Positions 61,871 through 64,000 of a stretch of DNA of 64,000 nt are shown here, piece by piece; within the stretch, counting starts at the first letter, position 1; each line of letters starts with the position of its first letter. The DNA lies in contig JAEWZN010000007.1 of assembly GCA_023395255.1 (NCBI GenBank), positions 186,001 to 250,000 on the forward strand. Direction: 5' to 3'. Source of the stretch: Deferribacteres bacterium. Its GTDB lineage: Bacteria; Chrysiogenota; Deferribacteres; Deferribacterales; Geovibrionaceae. The translations under genes and the position numbers were made by a program. The notes below the pieces were generated by a model. That model worked only from the letters and a program-made list of their open reading frames with translations. It ran no database searches and was not told the DNA's origin.

Positions 61871-63660
61871 AAGTCCGCCTCCTGCTCATTTTCGGATTTG
61901 CGTTTGCGGAGCACCTTGTTGTATGTGGATATGATGTCCCTTCTTGTGATGATGCCGATGAGGATATTGTCCTTGTCGGTGTCAACCACGGGGAGGAGCT
62001 CAATATTCTTGAAGCCTATCATCTCAATGGCATCCGCCAGATTATGGGAGGGCTTGATCACCGGTATGTCCTTTTCGCAGACCTCTCCGGCAACTACAAT
62101 GCTCTCCAGCCCTTCCTCAAACACGAACTCCCGTATCTCCTCAAAAAGGAGAACGCCCACGAGTTCGCCGTTTTCCTTCACAACGGGGAAGTTGTTATGC
62201 TTGGTTGCGGAAATGAAGTGGACTATGTCGCTGAACTTCATATCCTCTCTGAGGACTATGGGATCAGGGCGCATAATGTCTTTCACTCTGATGTCCTGAA
62301 GCACCTGAAGGAAAAACTCGCCCTTGTGTATGGGTGAATCGCTGCGGAATTCGACCTGATTGCGGTACATGGTGGTTTTGCGGAGAAGAAGGAAAGCAAG
62401 TGTGCTCACCCACATTGAAGGTACAAGCAGGTGGTAGTTCCCCGTCATCTCACTTACCATGATAATGGTGGAGAGGGGCGCGCTTGCTATCCCTGCGAAA
62501 AAGCCAGCCATGCCCACAACAACATAAGCGCCCGGCTCAGGGGCAATCACCGGAACGGTCATGTTAAGCGCCAGACCTATGAAACCGCCGACGGAAGCGC
62601 CTATAACCATTGAGGGTCCGAATATGCCCGCGCTCCCGCCGCTGCCTATGCTGAAAGATGTGGTGAGTATTTTAGCGAATATAAGCACAAACAGAAACAG
62701 AATGCTTAAGTGAACATTCATAGCAAGTTCGATATTGGCGTAGCCGCCGCCGATCGCCTCAGGCAGCCAGAAGCCTATTATCCCGGTAAGCAGACCGCCG
62801 ATTGCTGGCTTGAAGTAAGGGGAGATCTTCATTTTTTTGAAAGCCGCCGTTATCCGGTAAAAGGTGTTGACATACAGCCAGCCGAAAAAAGCGCAGGCAA
62901 AGCCGAGAACTGTGTACCCGGCGAGTTCCAGCGGGCTGTCAAACCGGAAGCCCTGCGTGGCAAACAGCGGATCCCACCCGAAGAATGAGCAGAAAACCGA
63001 GTAAGCTATGATTGATGTTATGGTTGAGGGCAGGAGAATCTCAAACTCCATGTCCGAGCTGCTGTAGAGAACTTCCGCTGCGAAAATAGCACCGGCGAGC
63101 GGTGAGCGGAATATTGCGCCAACACCCGCGCCCATCCCTGCGGCGGTGAGGATTCGTTTTTCTCTGTCCGTGAGGTTCAGCACCCGTCCGAGAAATGAGC
63201 CGAAGCCAGCGCCTATCTGCGCTATGGGGCCTTCACGTCCTCCGGAGCCGCCTGTGCCTATGGTTATGGAGCTTGCGATTGTTTTTATGAGAGGAACATT
63301 CCATCTGATGTAGCCGTTTTTATGGTGAATAGCCTTGATTGCTGCATCTGTTCCGTGCCCTTCTGCCTCCGGTGCGAACCTGTAAACGAGAAAACCGCTG
63401 ATCAGTCCGCCCAGAGCGGGGAGAAAGAGGACTATCCATCTGTTGAAGGGGGTTGATGCGTGGCCGAAGAATGCCGGTTCTCCCGCTGTTTCCTCAACCC
63501 TCATTCCGCCGAGGTAGTCGAGGAAAATATAGGAGCAGCCCTGAAGCATCAGAAAGAAGATGATAGCGCCCAGACCCGCCACTATACCCACAAGCGAGCC
63601 CAGTATAAACCATCTGCCTATTACAGGCAGGTTGAATTCCTTTAGCCTGAATTTAAACAC
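61867..63660 (-). CDS. ClC-family chloride channel/transporter with C-terminal CBS pair
   Basis: The 597-residue protein has about ten membrane helices with the ClC motifs GTGGSGGREGPIAQIG (gating Glu) and GSGGSAGIFGPSMVIG. Two CBS domains occupy about residues 450-585 (VKDIMRPDPIVLREDMKFSDIVHFI and IPVIKPSHNLADAIEMI). CBS pairs bind adenine nucleotides, so transport may respond to energy state. Its 3' end touches the gdx stop (convergent). Confidence 0.95.
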   Translation of the reverse strand: MFKFRLKEFNLPVIGRWFILGSLVGIVAGLGAIIFFLMLQGCSYIFLDYLGGMRVEETAGEPAFFGHASTPFNRWIVLFLPALGGLISGFLVYRFAPEAEGHGTDAAIKAIHHKNGYIRWNVPLIKTIASSITIGTGGSGGREGPIAQIGAGFGSFLGRVLNLTDREKRILTAAGMGAGVGAIFRSPLAGAIFAAEVLYSSSDMEFEILLPSTITSIIAYSVFCSFFGWDPLFATQGFRFDSPLELAGYTVLGFACAFFGWLYVNTFYRITAAFKKMKISPYFKPAIGGLLTGIIGFWLPEAIGGGYANIELAMNVHLSILFLFVLIFAKILTTSFSIGSGGSAGIFGPSMVIGASVGGFIGLALNMTVPVIAPEPGAYVVVGMAGFFAGIASAPLSTIIMVSEMTGNYHLLVPSMWVSTLAFLLLRKTTMYRNQVEFRSDSPIHKGEFFLQVLQDIRVKDIMRPDPIVLREDMKFSDIVHFISATKHNNFPVVKENGELVGVLLFEEIREFVFEEGLESIVVAGEVCEKDIPVIKPSHNLADAIEMIGFKNIELLPVVDTDKDNILIGIITRRDIISTYNKVLRKRKSENEQEADF

Positions 63661-63672
63661 TGACCTTCCTTA

Positions 63673-64000
63673 TCACACGGAGCGGAAAACGAAAAACCCT
63701 TTCTTATCCGTGTATGCGGAGATTTTGCCGTAGGTTTTCTCAACCTCCAGCTCTTTCTGTATATCATCCGGCAGTTCTTTAAAGGCGTTTTCTATGCGCT
63801 CAACCGCCTCCGGTCCTTCTGCGAGCCTTCCAGCCCATTCGGGGAAATCATGCTTTTTGAAAATACAGGTGTAGTCTATCAGGCGGAAGTCGTTCCGGGC
63901 AAAGCCCAGTATCTCATCCAGCCTGTAGCTGCGCACATGTGTGCTGTCTCTTATGTATTCTATTACATTGAGGTAGGAATCCTCAACATCCACAATATTG
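63673..64000 (-). CDS. Protein of unknown function, 5' end cut by window edge
   Basis: The frame is open to the right edge, so the real start is probably outside; a GTG at 63993 gives 106 residues. The visible part is acidic and mainly helical (EIFLG-type segment RLDEILGFARNDFRLIDYTCIFKK) and matches no family I recognise. It ends 13 nt before the ClC gene start. Confidence 0.55.
   Translation of the reverse strand, partial: NIVDVEDSYLNVIEYIRDSTHVRSYRLDEILGFARNDFRLIDYTCIFKKHDFPEWAGRLAEGPEAVERIENAFKELPDDIQKELEVEKTYGKISAYTDKKGFFVFRSV

Overview
The window is a gene-dense stretch of bacterial chromosome with GC near half over most of its length. It encodes a Gram-negative cell with lipopolysaccharide (lpxC, lpxK, gmhA, a core-type glycosyltransferase, LapA/LapB-like proteins, SurA/parvulin chaperones). 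It also carries a SfrAB-type NADPH oxidoreductase of the kind known from Fe(III)-reducing Geobacter, nickel handling genes (nikR, hypAB), and an hrcA-grpE-dnaK-dnaJ heat-shock cluster under a perfect CIRCE operator. Gene content and style suggest an anaerobic or respiratory Gram-negative such as a member of Deferribacterota (Geovibrio/Denitrovibrio-like). That placement is inference from gene content; there is no rRNA to confirm it.

Layout. 1-7.4 kb: end of dnaB, lpxC, a repeat-filled gap, then hrcA-grpE-dnaK-dnaJ. 7.5-12.5 kb: argH with a lipoprotein, a second repeat-filled gap, a TPR membrane protein, folE2 and an ankyrin protein. 12.5-19.5 kb (minus strand): a tightly packed operon of sirtuin, HIT protein, lapA, lapB-like, mutS, a membrane protein, an MBL hydrolase and a DUF456 protein. 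19.6-26 kb: a heme-motif sensor kinase, nikR, and sfrB-sfrA. 26-31.2 kb: lemA, a DUF2207 protein, a formyltransferase-like gene, hypA, hypB, rnhB, yraN. 31.2-35.1 kb: an AT-rich island with an AAA+ ATPase and a subtilisin-like protease, matching the IetAS anti-phage or plasmid-stability architecture. 35.1-41.3 kb: gmhA, mfd, two parvulin/SurA chaperones and an S4 protein. 41.4-46.3 kb (minus): a response regulator with a very acidic linker, purM, purN, and an M16 protein without its zinc motif. 46.4-55.4 kb (minus): the yceD-rpmF-plsX-fabHD-fabG-acpP-fabF-rnc cluster continuing into a radical SAM gene, rsmD and coaD. 55.9-61 kb: pirin, ugd, UDP-glucuronate decarboxylase, glycosyltransferase, lpxK. 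60.9-64 kb: a toxin-antitoxin pair, a guanidine-II riboswitch with its Gdx exporter, a ClC/CBS channel and a truncated gene at the edge.

The most unusual signal is a dispersed modular repeat in the intergenic gaps (about 1.8-2.0, 4.1, 9.8-10.0, 51.5 and 55.6-55.8 kb). Conserved linkers and loops alternate with short hairpins whose stems differ in sequence from copy to copy yet remain paired. This looks like compensatory covariation, and I do not recognise the element. Other points worth a second look are the island with the ATPase/protease pair, two genes (rnhB and the UDP-glucuronate decarboxylase) that seem to have no ATG/GTG/TTG start where the protein family requires one, a short LpxK without its N-terminal helix, and catalytic-residue losses in an M16 peptidase and a formyltransferase homologue. 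No tRNA, rRNA, CRISPR array or insertion sequence was seen.
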